NCBI RefSeq assembly: GCF_019345525.1
Contig: NZ_JAHKRA010000018.1
Location: 1-64,000 of the forward strand
DNA length: 64,000 nucleotides
Direction of reading: 5' to 3'
From: Flavobacterium sp. NKUCC04_CG
GTDB taxonomy: Bacteria; Bacteroidota; Bacteroidia; Flavobacteriales; Flavobacteriaceae
The notes beneath the pieces were generated by a model. That model was not told the DNA's origin and made no database searches. It saw nothing but the letters and a program-made list of their open reading frames with translations. A program made the translations under genes and the position numbers. Positions 34,868-42,780 of this stretch are shown piece after piece. How positions within the stretch are numbered: the stretch's first letter is position 1; every line of letters starts with the position of its first letter.

Positions 34868-35809
34868 ATGTTAAACAGAAGACACATTCGGATTAAAGTG
34901 ATGCAAACCCTTTATTCGATGCAACAAAACGACTCCGACAGATTAGAAGGTGGGGAGAAATTTTTATTCAATAGTATAGAAAATATCCAAGATCTGTATT
35001 TGTTAATGCTGACTTCCTTAATAGAAATCCAAAGAAAAGAAGAAGATTTTCTAGCGCTTTCTCAAAAAAAACACTTAGCTACTTCGCAAGAGCGCAATCC
35101 CAACAGAAAACTTGTCGACAATCAAGTCTTAAAAGCTTTAGCGGAATCGATTTCTGTTTCCAATGCCATAGACGAGCGTGCTGTTAACCATTGGCATGTT
35201 AACGACAATTATATACAAATCTTAATCAACGAAATCAAACAAAGTGAATTGTACGAAGAGTACATGAATAGCGGTTTGTTTACTTTTAAAGAAGATCGGG
35301 ATTTTATTTGGCGTGTATTTACTGAAATTATAGCGCCTAACGAAAAATTATACGACTTTTTCGAAGATACTAAATTGACTTGGTTAGACGATTTACCTTT
35401 GGTAAATACCATGATTCAAAAACAATTAAAACAATTGACGGAAGACGATTTGCAAATTTTGGTTCCTCGATTATATAAGGATTTTGACGATAAGGATTTT
35501 GCGAGACAATTGTATCGTAAAACCCTTTTAAATGCAGGGGAATTAAATAAAGAATTTGTTGATAAAACACCGAATTGGGATTCAGATCGTATTGCTGAAA
35601 TAGATACGATTATTTTAAGAATGGCGATTTGTGAAATGTTAAAATTTAGCTCAATTCCGGTTAAAGTTACAATTAATGAATATTTAGAGATTGCAAAAGA
35701 GTATTCTACACCAAAAAGTAGTATTTTTATCAACGGAATATTGGATAATATTTCGAAAGCTTACCAAGCAGATAACAAATTAAACAAAATCGGTAAAGGA
35801 TTATTGTAA
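34868..35809 (+). CDS. nusB: Transcription antitermination factor NusB, extended form
   Basis: A 313-residue protein, about twice the length of E. coli NusB. The opening MLNRRHIRIKVMQTLYSM is the arginine-rich NusB start, and the C-terminal 110 residues (RIAEIDTIILRMAICEML...VTINEYLEIAKEYSTPKSSIFINGILD) form the conserved helical core that binds boxA RNA with NusE. The middle about 130 residues are an insert typical of Bacteroidota NusB proteins. The gene order nusB, DUF1573, yajC is conserved in Flavobacteriaceae. Confidence 0.94.
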   Translation: MLNRRHIRIKVMQTLYSMQQNDSDRLEGGEKFLFNSIENIQDLYLLMLTSLIEIQRKEEDFLALSQKKHLATSQERNPNRKLVDNQVLKALAESISVSNAIDERAVNHWHVNDNYIQILINEIKQSELYEEYMNSGLFTFKEDRDFIWRVFTEIIAPNEKLYDFFEDTKLTWLDDLPLVNTMIQKQLKQLTEDDLQILVPRLYKDFDDKDFARQLYRKTLLNAGELNKEFVDKTPNWDSDRIAEIDTIILRMAICEMLKFSSIPVKVTINEYLEIAKEYSTPKSSIFINGILDNISKAYQADNKLNKIGKGLL

Positions 35810-35829
35810 TCAAAAAACGTATATTAATT

Positions 35830-36282
35830 ATGAAACGTACCTTATTATTAGCCGCTGCAATTATGCTATTCACCGCGTCTTGCAAGCAAAACAATGCATC
35901 AGATCGTATAGACGACGCTAATTTAGCTAAGGCAGAAGTAGAGCAAACAGCTGCAACCACTAATGCTTATCCTGAAATTAAATTCGACAGAGAAGCTCAT
36001 GATTTTGGGAATATAGGAAATAACGAAAGAGTTGAAACGGAATTTAATGTTACCAACACAGGTAAAGCAGATTTGATTATTATCAATGCACAAGCTTCTT
36101 GTGGATGTACTGTTCCAGAATATCAAAAAACACCGATTAAACCGGGAGAAACTTCCAAATTAAAAGTGGCTTTTGTTACCCCTTCTGTTGGTCAACAACA
36201 AAAAACAGTAACGCTTACTACGAATACACAAAAAGGAGAAGAAATATTGACCATTAAGGCCAATGTTGCTCCAAAACAATAA
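35830..36282 (+). CDS. DUF1573 lipoprotein
   Basis: A 150-residue lipoprotein: signal peptide with lipobox TASC (Cys at residue 18) and a single Ig-like DUF1573 domain at about residues 48-148. The domain shows the family pattern FDREAHDFGNIGNNE...FNVTNTGKADLII...ASCGCTVPEY..PIKPGE, including the CGC pair. The function is unknown; it sits 20 bp behind nusB and 19 bp before yajC and is probably co-transcribed with them. Confidence 0.9.
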   Translation: MKRTLLLAAAIMLFTASCKQNNASDRIDDANLAKAEVEQTAATTNAYPEIKFDREAHDFGNIGNNERVETEFNVTNTGKADLIIINAQASCGCTVPEYQKTPIKPGETSKLKVAFVTPSVGQQQKTVTLTTNTQKGEEILTIKANVAPKQ

Positions 36283-36301
36283 TAATTATTAAAGTTTATT
36301 T

Positions 36302-36586
36302 ATGGAAAATTTAGGGAATTTAGGTCAGTTTTTACCCATTATTCTAATGTTTGTTGTGATATATTTCTTGATGATTCGTCCACAACAAAAAAGAGTGAAA
36401 AAAGAAAAAGAGTTTGAAAGCATGATCAAAGTTGGCGATAAAATCATTACTAAATCTGGAATTCACGGTAAAATTGCAGAATTGGGTGAAACTTCTATCG
36501 TGTTGGAAACTATGTCAGGAAAATTGAAAATGGAGCGTTCTGCTATTTCAATGGAAATGAGCCAAAAATTGAACACTAAAGCATAA
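36302..36586 (+). CDS. yajC: Preprotein translocase subunit YajC
   Basis: A 94-residue protein with one N-terminal membrane helix (residues about 8-24) ending in the YajC signature YFLMIRPQQKR, then a small cytoplasmic domain with VGDKIITKSGIHGKIAEL. YajC associates with SecDF at the Sec translocon. Length and motif order are normal. It is the last gene of the nusB cluster and is followed by a terminator. Confidence 0.95.
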   Translation: MENLGNLGQFLPIILMFVVIYFLMIRPQQKRVKKEKEFESMIKVGDKIITKSGIHGKIAELGETSIVLETMSGKLKMERSAISMEMSQKLNTKA

Positions 36587-36607
36587 TCAAAATAGATTAC
36601 AATATAT

Positions 36608-36634
36608 AAAAACCCGCTTTTAGCGGGTTTTTTT
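36608..36634 (+). terminator. Terminator after yajC
   Basis: Stem AACCCGC/GCGGGTT with a short T-rich loop and a seven-T tail. Confidence 0.92.
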
Positions 36635-36665
36635 GTACCCTTTTGCATACGATATAATACAAAAT

Positions 36666-36699
36666 AAAATAGCGCTACCTTTAAGATAGCGCTATTTTT
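36666..36699. terminator. Terminator between yajC and pepT
   Basis: A 12-bp stem AAAATAGCGCTA/TAGCGCTATTTT in the gap between the two convergent genes. It can serve pepT on the minus strand and back up the yajC terminator. Confidence 0.85.
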
Positions 36700-36716
36700 A
36701 TAAAGCAATAGTATTT

Positions 36717-37955
36717 TTATTTCTTAGCTGTAAGCTCTGCAATTTTAACGATAACTTCAATAGCTTTTTGCATGCTTTCTACAGGAACATATTCGTATTT
36801 CCCATGGAAATTATGTCCGCCTGCAAAAATGTTTGGACAAGGTAAGCCCATATATGAAAGTTGAGCACCGTCTGTACCACCGCGAATAGCTTTGATAAGT
36901 GGTTTAATACCCAATTCTTTCATTGCTTTTTCGGCTATATCTACAATATGCATTTCCGGCTCAACCTTTTGTTTCATATTGAAATATTGATCTTCAATCA
37001 CACATTCAACAACAGGTCCTCCAAATTTAGAAGCAAATTTCTTGTTGATTTTTTTTACAATCTTTAAAATGGCTTTTTTACGATCTTCAAATTTCTTTAA
37101 ATTATGATCGCGTATAATCAATTGCACTTCTGTTTTTTCTATAGTACCGTTAACGTGATTCACATGGAAAAAACCTTCGTATCCGGAAGTCTTTTGTGGA
37201 ACCTCGTCTTTGGGTAATTTAGAAACAAACTTATTGGCAATTAACAAAGAGTTAATCATTTTTCCTTTGGCATATCCTGGATGAACGCTCTTTCCAGAAA
37301 AAGTTAATTTTGCTCCGGCAGCATTGAAGTTCTCGTATTCCAATTCTCCAATCTGACTTCCATCCATAGTATAAGCCCAGTCTGCACCAAACTTTTCTAC
37401 GTCAAATAAATGAGCTCCTCTTCCGATCTCCTCATCAGGAGTAAAACCAATTCTGATTTTTCCGTGTTTGATTTCTGGATGTTGAATCAAGTATTCCATT
37501 GCAGTTACAATTTCGGTTATACCCGCCTTGTCATCTGCACCTAAAAGCGTAGTTCCATCTGTAGTAATGATGGTTTGACCTTTATATTGCAATAAATCTT
37601 TGAAATATTTTGGCGATAAAACAATATCTAATTCCTTGTTTAAAACAATATCTCCACCGTCGTAATTAGGAACAATTTGTGGTTTTACATTCGCTCCAGT
37701 AAAATCTGGCGAAGTATCAAAATGAGAAATAAAACCGATAGTAGGTACGTCGTGATCTACGTTGCTTGGCAACGTAGCCATAATGTAGGCATTGTCATCT
37801 ATAGTAACCTCTTCTAAACCTATTTTTTTAAGTTCTTCAACCAATTGGTTGGCTAAGTCCCACTGTTTTTCTGTACTTGGGCAAGCATCTGAATTGGGAT
37901 CAGATTCCGTATCTACAGTTACATAACTAATGAAACGATCAATAATGTGTTGCAT
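36717..37955 (-). CDS. pepT: Peptidase T (tripeptide aminopeptidase)
   Basis: A 412-residue zinc aminopeptidase of family M20B that removes the N-terminal residue from tripeptides in the cytoplasm. The metal and catalytic motifs are visible: SHFDTSPD (metal His and Asp, near residue 78), GADDKAG near residue 140, PDEEIGRGA near residue 174, the DG(S)QIGELEYENF dimerisation segment, and a late GG-N-F-H-G-KYEYVP metal-binding end. Length and start are normal. Confidence 0.95.
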   Translation of the reverse strand: MQHIIDRFISYVTVDTESDPNSDACPSTEKQWDLANQLVEELKKIGLEEVTIDDNAYIMATLPSNVDHDVPTIGFISHFDTSPDFTGANVKPQIVPNYDGGDIVLNKELDIVLSPKYFKDLLQYKGQTIITTDGTTLLGADDKAGITEIVTAMEYLIQHPEIKHGKIRIGFTPDEEIGRGAHLFDVEKFGADWAYTMDGSQIGELEYENFNAAGAKLTFSGKSVHPGYAKGKMINSLLIANKFVSKLPKDEVPQKTSGYEGFFHVNHVNGTIEKTEVQLIIRDHNLKKFEDRKKAILKIVKKINKKFASKFGGPVVECVIEDQYFNMKQKVEPEMHIVDIAEKAMKELGIKPLIKAIRGGTDGAQLSYMGLPCPNIFAGGHNFHGKYEYVPVESMQKAIEVIVKIAELTAKK

Positions 37956-37977
37956 ACTAAAAGTTTTTTAATGTAAA

Positions 37978-37985
37978 CAAAAATA
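37978..37985 (-). promoter_or_regulatory. -7 box of pepT
   Basis: TATTTTTG on the minus strand (TAnnTTTG), about 22 bp before the pepT ATG. Confidence 0.5.
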
Positions 37986-38184
37986 CAATTATTTATCTGT
38001 TTTTGTCGACATATTCAGTAAAAACAAAGGAAACTATCGTTTAAATTAACCAAGACTAAAGACTCAGAAAAAAAAGTTGTAGCAACTTAGGTTTTGCCTC
38101 CGACATAAGGTATAATCACTTGTGAGACTTACTTTATTCTACAAATAATCAATTCGAGTAGCCTGCAATTCTATGATTAATTTT

Positions 38185-38192
38185 TATCTTTG
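38185..38192 (+). promoter_or_regulatory. -7 box of the exported alpha/beta hydrolase gene
   Basis: TATCTTTG matches TAnnTTTG, with the ATG at 38216, giving a leader of about 20 nt. Confidence 0.55.
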
Positions 38193-38215
38193 AAAAGCTT
38201 TGTAAATTCAACTCC

Positions 38216-39037
38216 ATGAAATTCTTAAATAAATTGGTTTATGTAGGAGTACTGCTTTTTATTAGTACTTACACTTGGGCTTTAAAGCCAGAAAAAAAAT
38301 ACATAGAACACCCTTCCGACTTCGGTTTCACTTACAAAGAGAATACGATCACGACGGCCGATGCTGCCGTTCTTAAATCGTGGGTCTGTTATCCTAATAC
38401 CAAAGTCGACAACAAAACTACCCTTATTTTAGCTTATGGTGATGCGGGTAACATGTCTTATTGGATGCGTCAAGTTTCGGAACTGGTCAAAGTCGGATAT
38501 ACCGTAGTCCTATTTGATTATAGAGGATTTGGTGCAAGTCAAAGTTTTCCGATAGAAGAAGATTATTTGTACTACGACGAGTTTGTGACCGATCTTTCTG
38601 CTGTGATTCAATGGACAAAAAAAGAAGTAAAATACGAACGATTGGGCATTTGGTCACTTTCAATGGGGAGTATCATGGCAACCTTAGCCATCGAGAAAAA
38701 CCCCGTGGATTTTTTGATAGCAGAAGGTTTTGTAATTAATCCTATTCAAATCGTTCAAGTGATTAAAGAGTACAAAGACGAACAATACAAACTACCTCCA
38801 AGCGCAGCCCTATATAAAGAGGTTTTATCGCGTTTATCCATTCCCTGTTTGTTTTTTTCGGGATTGCGCGATGGTCTAACGACTATTGACGACAGTATGC
38901 GCGTTAAGTTTTTAAATCCTAAAAGTGAGTTAATTCAGTTTAATGCCGGACATTTACAGGGGTTCCAGTCGTTGTCAAGCACGTCGCACGGCAAAAAGTA
39001 TGTGGACGGAATCACGGCATTTGTAACTAAGTTGTAA
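38216..39037 (+). CDS. Exported alpha/beta hydrolase
   Basis: A 273-residue protein with a signal peptide (core residues 8-20) and an alpha/beta-hydrolase fold. The oxyanion loop region LILAYGDAGN, the DYRGFGAS segment, and the nucleophile elbow WSLSMGS with Ser149 are visible; the elbow is SxSxG instead of the usual GxSxG. The late NAGHLQG supplies the catalytic His, and an Asp in LRDGLTT is a candidate for the triad. Periplasmic esterase or thioesterase activity is likely; the substrate is unknown. Confidence 0.8.
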   Translation: MKFLNKLVYVGVLLFISTYTWALKPEKKYIEHPSDFGFTYKENTITTADAAVLKSWVCYPNTKVDNKTTLILAYGDAGNMSYWMRQVSELVKVGYTVVLFDYRGFGASQSFPIEEDYLYYDEFVTDLSAVIQWTKKEVKYERLGIWSLSMGSIMATLAIEKNPVDFLIAEGFVINPIQIVQVIKEYKDEQYKLPPSAALYKEVLSRLSIPCLFFSGLRDGLTTIDDSMRVKFLNPKSELIQFNAGHLQGFQSLSSTSHGKKYVDGITAFVTKL

Positions 39038-39078
39038 ATTGATACTAAATTACTTTTATCTTATAATCCAATATACCT

Positions 39079-39675
39079 ATGAATCTTTTTCGCTTTTTAA
39101 ATCCAATAGTTAAGCCGCCTAAAGATGTGTTTTTCGAACGTTTTTTAGAGCAATTGACAAGTGTTTTTGGAGAAAACCCAGAGTTTTGGTATCCCAAAAA
39201 AGAACATAAAGAAGATCCATTGGTTGTGGTAATCACCTATCGCGAGGTTCCCGCAGCGGGGTTTATTACCGGGGTCACCTATGGTTTGTCGTTGGATAAA
39301 CATAAAGATTGGCCTCAAGATCGGCCGGAACTGTGTGTTGTAGTTAAGTCTTCAAATGAAAATTGGGCAAAAGCATTAGGGCATTTGGTCAGCCGTCTAA
39401 GAGGAGCTTGCCCGTTTGTAACAGGACAATTAATCCGTTTTGGAACCCCCGTTGTGGAAGAAGCTACTATGGATGCTTTTCTAGTAGGAACCCCGTTGTA
39501 CTTAGAAGCTGAGGAATCTCGCTTAGATATCGGAGCCGATTATCACATTCGTTTACAAGCACTGTATCCGATGAGGGAAAGTGAAATTAAAATTTGTGAA
39601 GAAATGGGGTTTACAGCTTTTTTAAAACATCCTCATTTTGATGCTTTCGATGTATTGAGACCTACAATTAAATAA
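39079..39675 (+). CDS. Suppressor-of-fused (SUFU) domain protein
   Basis: A 198-residue cytoplasmic protein that fits the bacterial SUFU-like family: an early PEFWYPKKEHKEDPLVVVITYRE, a central GVTYGLSL..H..WPQDRPELCV, and FLVGTPLYLE followed by DIGADYHIRLQALYPMRESE. In eukaryotes SUFU binds Gli factors; in bacteria these proteins often occur near toxins or as immunity proteins, but there is no toxin next to this one. Function unknown. It starts 41 bp after the alpha/beta hydrolase. Confidence 0.8.
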   Translation: MNLFRFLNPIVKPPKDVFFERFLEQLTSVFGENPEFWYPKKEHKEDPLVVVITYREVPAAGFITGVTYGLSLDKHKDWPQDRPELCVVVKSSNENWAKALGHLVSRLRGACPFVTGQLIRFGTPVVEEATMDAFLVGTPLYLEAEESRLDIGADYHIRLQALYPMRESEIKICEEMGFTAFLKHPHFDAFDVLRPTIK

Positions 39676-39847
39676 AAAAACAACTGTAAAAGGCAACAGT
39701 AGGCCTTCGTGTAATAACGGAATTTAGTTTATATAAAATATAACAGTATATATCCGCAATTTTTTATAAATTTAGAGAACTGCATTTGTAGAATGTTTCA
39801 TTCTGGAAGAGCATTTTTTTATTTCAACTTATTAAAACGATTTGCAT

Positions 39848-40225
39848 ATGGAATTTACCCCTAAAAAAGAAATTGCAAAACAATTCTTGTATTTGATAAC
39901 ACAAGGTGAAATTGATAAGGCTTTTGCCAATTATATAGGACCGGATTTTAAACACCACAATCCTTTTAACAAAGGAGGTGCAGCTGATTTTAAAGTTTTT
40001 TTAAAAGATGAAGCGCAAATAAATCCCCACAAAATAATAAAAAATTTGCGCCTGATTGAACAAAATGATTTGGTGATGGTTCATTCCTTGGTAAAGAAAA
40101 CCATAGAAGATATCGGATCGGTAGTTGTTTATATTTTTAGATTCGAAAACCACTTGATTACAGAGTTCTGGGATGTGGAACAAGCCATTCCTCAAACGAT
40201 GATTAATGAAAACGGCATGTTATAA
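39848..40225 (+). CDS. NTF2-like (SnoaL-type) protein
   Basis: A 125-residue protein of the NTF2-like cone fold: an N-terminal helix (KQFLYLITQGEIDKAFANYI), the HHNPF segment typical of SnoaL-like domains, and strands VMVHSLVKK, SVVVYIFRFENHLITEFWDVEQ. These domains bind small molecules or act as simple enzymes. The ATG at 39848 was chosen; a TTG six bases upstream is in frame but unsupported. No partner gene is evident. Confidence 0.78.
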   Translation: MEFTPKKEIAKQFLYLITQGEIDKAFANYIGPDFKHHNPFNKGGAADFKVFLKDEAQINPHKIIKNLRLIEQNDLVMVHSLVKKTIEDIGSVVVYIFRFENHLITEFWDVEQAIPQTMINENGML

Positions 40226-40282
40226 TGGAGTCTGGAATTGACGCGTATAAATTGCTAAGAATTTTGATTAAATAATATTTAG

Positions 40283-41755
40283 ATGATTCCTACTATAGAT
40301 TGGTTTTTGTTGTTGGAAGCAACATACGGGCTTATTGTTTTAGCCGTGGTGCTGCGAGTGATTTACGACTCCAATTCAACTTCAAAAACGTTGGCATATT
40401 TACTTTTGGTGATTTTGGTACCTGTGGTCGGAATTTTGTTTTATTTTTCGTTTGGTATTAATTACCGCAAGAGAAAGATGTATTCTAAAAAACTGGCAAC
40501 AGACGAAATTTTCTTAAAGAATTTTGAGAACCGCATGGAAAAGATTAAAAAATCTTTTACCGAAAAGCAATTTCCTCTGGTAGAAAGCAATCGGTCAATG
40601 ATTCGTTTGTTGTCGAATAAAAACATGGAAAACAGTCCATTGCTTATAAATAATCAAGCCGAAATCTTATTAAATGGCGAAGCCTTTTTTCCAAAGTTGA
40701 TAGCAGATTTAAAACAGGCAAAACACCATATTCATTTAGAGTATTATATCTATGAAAATGATGAAATTGGAAATCAAATTAAAAACATCTTAATAGATAA
40801 AGTTAAAGCAGGTGTTGCTGTACGGTTTATTTATGATGATTTTGGGTGCCGTTCTATTAGAAAAAATATAGTAGTAGAATTACGCGAGGCAGGTGTGGAA
40901 ATTTTCGCTTTTAATAAAATTACTTGGATTGCATTGGCCAATCGGATGAATTATAGAAATCACCGTAAGATTGTTATCATTGATGGACAAATTTCCTATA
41001 CCGGTGGTATCAATATTTCCGACCGCTATGTCAATGCCAAAAAAACAACACCAGCTCTATATTGGCGCGATACACATTTGCGTATTTTTGGTGATGCAAC
41101 CTATGCTTTACAACATATTTTCTTGTCGGATTGGAATTTTTGTAGCAAACAGAGCTTAACGGTTAATGAAGACTTTTTTCCATTAATCGATTGCGATGAT
41201 TGCGCAAAATTACCCATGCAAATCGTCGCTTCCGGACCGGATTCACAAGTTCCCAGTATCTTGTACAGTGTAGTCAAAGCAATTAATGACGCTAAAAGCG
41301 AAATTCTGTTTACCACTCCCTATTATATTCCCGACGAAAGCTTGCAGCAAGCCATGATTATGGCGGCTATGAGCGGTAAAAAGGTCAAAATATTATTGCC
41401 CCAAGTTTCGGATTCTAAAATGGTACAATGGGCCTCTCAATCGTATTTCGAAGAGCTATTAGAAGCCGGAGTGGAGCTCTATTTTTATCAAAAAGGATTT
41501 ATACACGCCAAGAGTTTTGTGACCGATTCTGGAGTGAGTTCTATTGGAACTTGTAATTTAGATCACCGCAGTTTTGACTTAAATTTTGAAGTAAATGCCA
41601 TCGTTTATGATACTGATTTTGCTGATCAAATGCGTGAAATTTTCTATGCAGATTGCGAACATGCCGTTCGACTCAACCACAAAAGATGGTATAAAAGAAC
41701 CCATTGGAAAAGACTGCAAAACAGCTTTCTTAGATTGTTCTCTCCGTTGTTATAA
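40283..41755 (+). CDS. cls: Cardiolipin synthase (phospholipase D family)
   Basis: A 490-residue membrane enzyme that condenses phosphatidylglycerol to cardiolipin. Two N-terminal helices (residues about 5-25 and 35-58) are followed by two PLD domains with HKD motifs: NHRKIVIIDG at H227-K229-D234 and HAKSFVTDS at H408-K410-D415, each followed by the GGIN and NLD segments typical of Cls. Length and layout are normal for ClsA-type enzymes. The alpha/beta hydrolase gene follows 15 bp downstream and may be co-transcribed. Confidence 0.95.
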   Translation: MIPTIDWFLLLEATYGLIVLAVVLRVIYDSNSTSKTLAYLLLVILVPVVGILFYFSFGINYRKRKMYSKKLATDEIFLKNFENRMEKIKKSFTEKQFPLVESNRSMIRLLSNKNMENSPLLINNQAEILLNGEAFFPKLIADLKQAKHHIHLEYYIYENDEIGNQIKNILIDKVKAGVAVRFIYDDFGCRSIRKNIVVELREAGVEIFAFNKITWIALANRMNYRNHRKIVIIDGQISYTGGINISDRYVNAKKTTPALYWRDTHLRIFGDATYALQHIFLSDWNFCSKQSLTVNEDFFPLIDCDDCAKLPMQIVASGPDSQVPSILYSVVKAINDAKSEILFTTPYYIPDESLQQAMIMAAMSGKKVKILLPQVSDSKMVQWASQSYFEELLEAGVELYFYQKGFIHAKSFVTDSGVSSIGTCNLDHRSFDLNFEVNAIVYDTDFADQMREIFYADCEHAVRLNHKRWYKRTHWKRLQNSFLRLFSPLL

Positions 41756-41770
41756 ATAATTGATATTTTT

Positions 41771-42718
41771 ATGGACCTACACCTTACCACACCCAACACC
41801 ATTCGACACATTCGCGAGTTTCCTTTTGACTATGAAGGAAAGGTAGTAGCTACAGTCATAGAATCGAGAAATAATAAAAGAGAAGGGCAGGCAGCCCGTC
41901 AAACCATTCTCTATGTTCATGGATTTTCAGACTATTTCTTCCAAGAGCATCTGATGGAAGCTTATAATCAAATTGAAGTCGATTTTTATGCACTTGATTT
42001 AAGAAAATACGGACGCTCGCTATTGGCACATCAACATCCAAATTTTTGCCGTTCGTTAAAGGAATATTTTGAAGATTTAGATTACGCCATCAATTTTATC
42101 AAAACCAAAAATCCAGAAACCCAATTGGTGCTAATGGGACATAGTACAGGTGGTTTGTTGGTGAGTTACTACGCCCATAATGGTGCATTGCGCTACCAAA
42201 TTGCAGGCTTAATTCTTAATTCTCCTTTTTTGGATTTTAATATGCCCAAGCTAGTAAAGTGGTGTATTCCTTCCGTATCCGATTTGATGGTAAAGTTAAA
42301 TCCATATGCCTCATTTAAAGGAGGCGTTTCCAATGTTTATGGAGAATCCTTGTTAAAGCGTTGTCATGGCGAGTGGGAATATAATGAAAACTGGAAACCC
42401 ATAAAGGCTTTTCCTGCTTTTTACGCCTGGATTTCTGCGGTTCATAGCGCGCAATCTACCATAAAAAACAAGTCCCTTGATTTACCGATCTTATTGATGC
42501 ATTCTGATAAGAGTCTTAAATTAAAAAAATGGAACCCCAAGGCTCAAGAAGCCGATTTGGTTTTAAATGTTGCAGATATCGAACGTATTGGTTTAAAAAT
42601 GGGAACTAAGGTCAGTCATTTTGTAGCTAAAAAGGGATTGCACGACTTGTTTTTATCACAAAAAACAGTTCGTGATGTCGTTTTTCAACAAACGCGAACG
42701 TGGTTGGAGAAACTCTAA
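41771..42718 (+). CDS. Alpha/beta hydrolase (lysophospholipase/S33-like)
   Basis: A 315-residue cytoplasmic hydrolase. The oxyanion strand ILYVHGFSDY, the LDLRKYGRS segment and the nucleophile elbow GHSTGG (Ser125) are typical of the monoglyceride lipase/lysophospholipase branch. The catalytic Asp is probably in LLMHSDKS and the His in KKGLHDLF near the end. Its position behind cardiolipin synthase suggests a lipid substrate, but this is inference. Confidence 0.87.
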   Translation: MDLHLTTPNTIRHIREFPFDYEGKVVATVIESRNNKREGQAARQTILYVHGFSDYFFQEHLMEAYNQIEVDFYALDLRKYGRSLLAHQHPNFCRSLKEYFEDLDYAINFIKTKNPETQLVLMGHSTGGLLVSYYAHNGALRYQIAGLILNSPFLDFNMPKLVKWCIPSVSDLMVKLNPYASFKGGVSNVYGESLLKRCHGEWEYNENWKPIKAFPAFYAWISAVHSAQSTIKNKSLDLPILLMHSDKSLKLKKWNPKAQEADLVLNVADIERIGLKMGTKVSHFVAKKGLHDLFLSQKTVRDVVFQQTRTWLEKL

Positions 42719-42721
42719 AAC

Positions 42722-42758
42722 AAAAAAAATGGCTGTTATATACGAACAGCCATTTTTT
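42722..42758. terminator. Bidirectional terminator
   Basis: Stem AAAATGGCTGTT/AACAGCCATTTT flanked by A and T runs, between the convergent hydrolase and TonB-type receptor genes. Confidence 0.92.
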
Positions 42759-42780
42759 ACTATTTAAAATATAGGGTTAT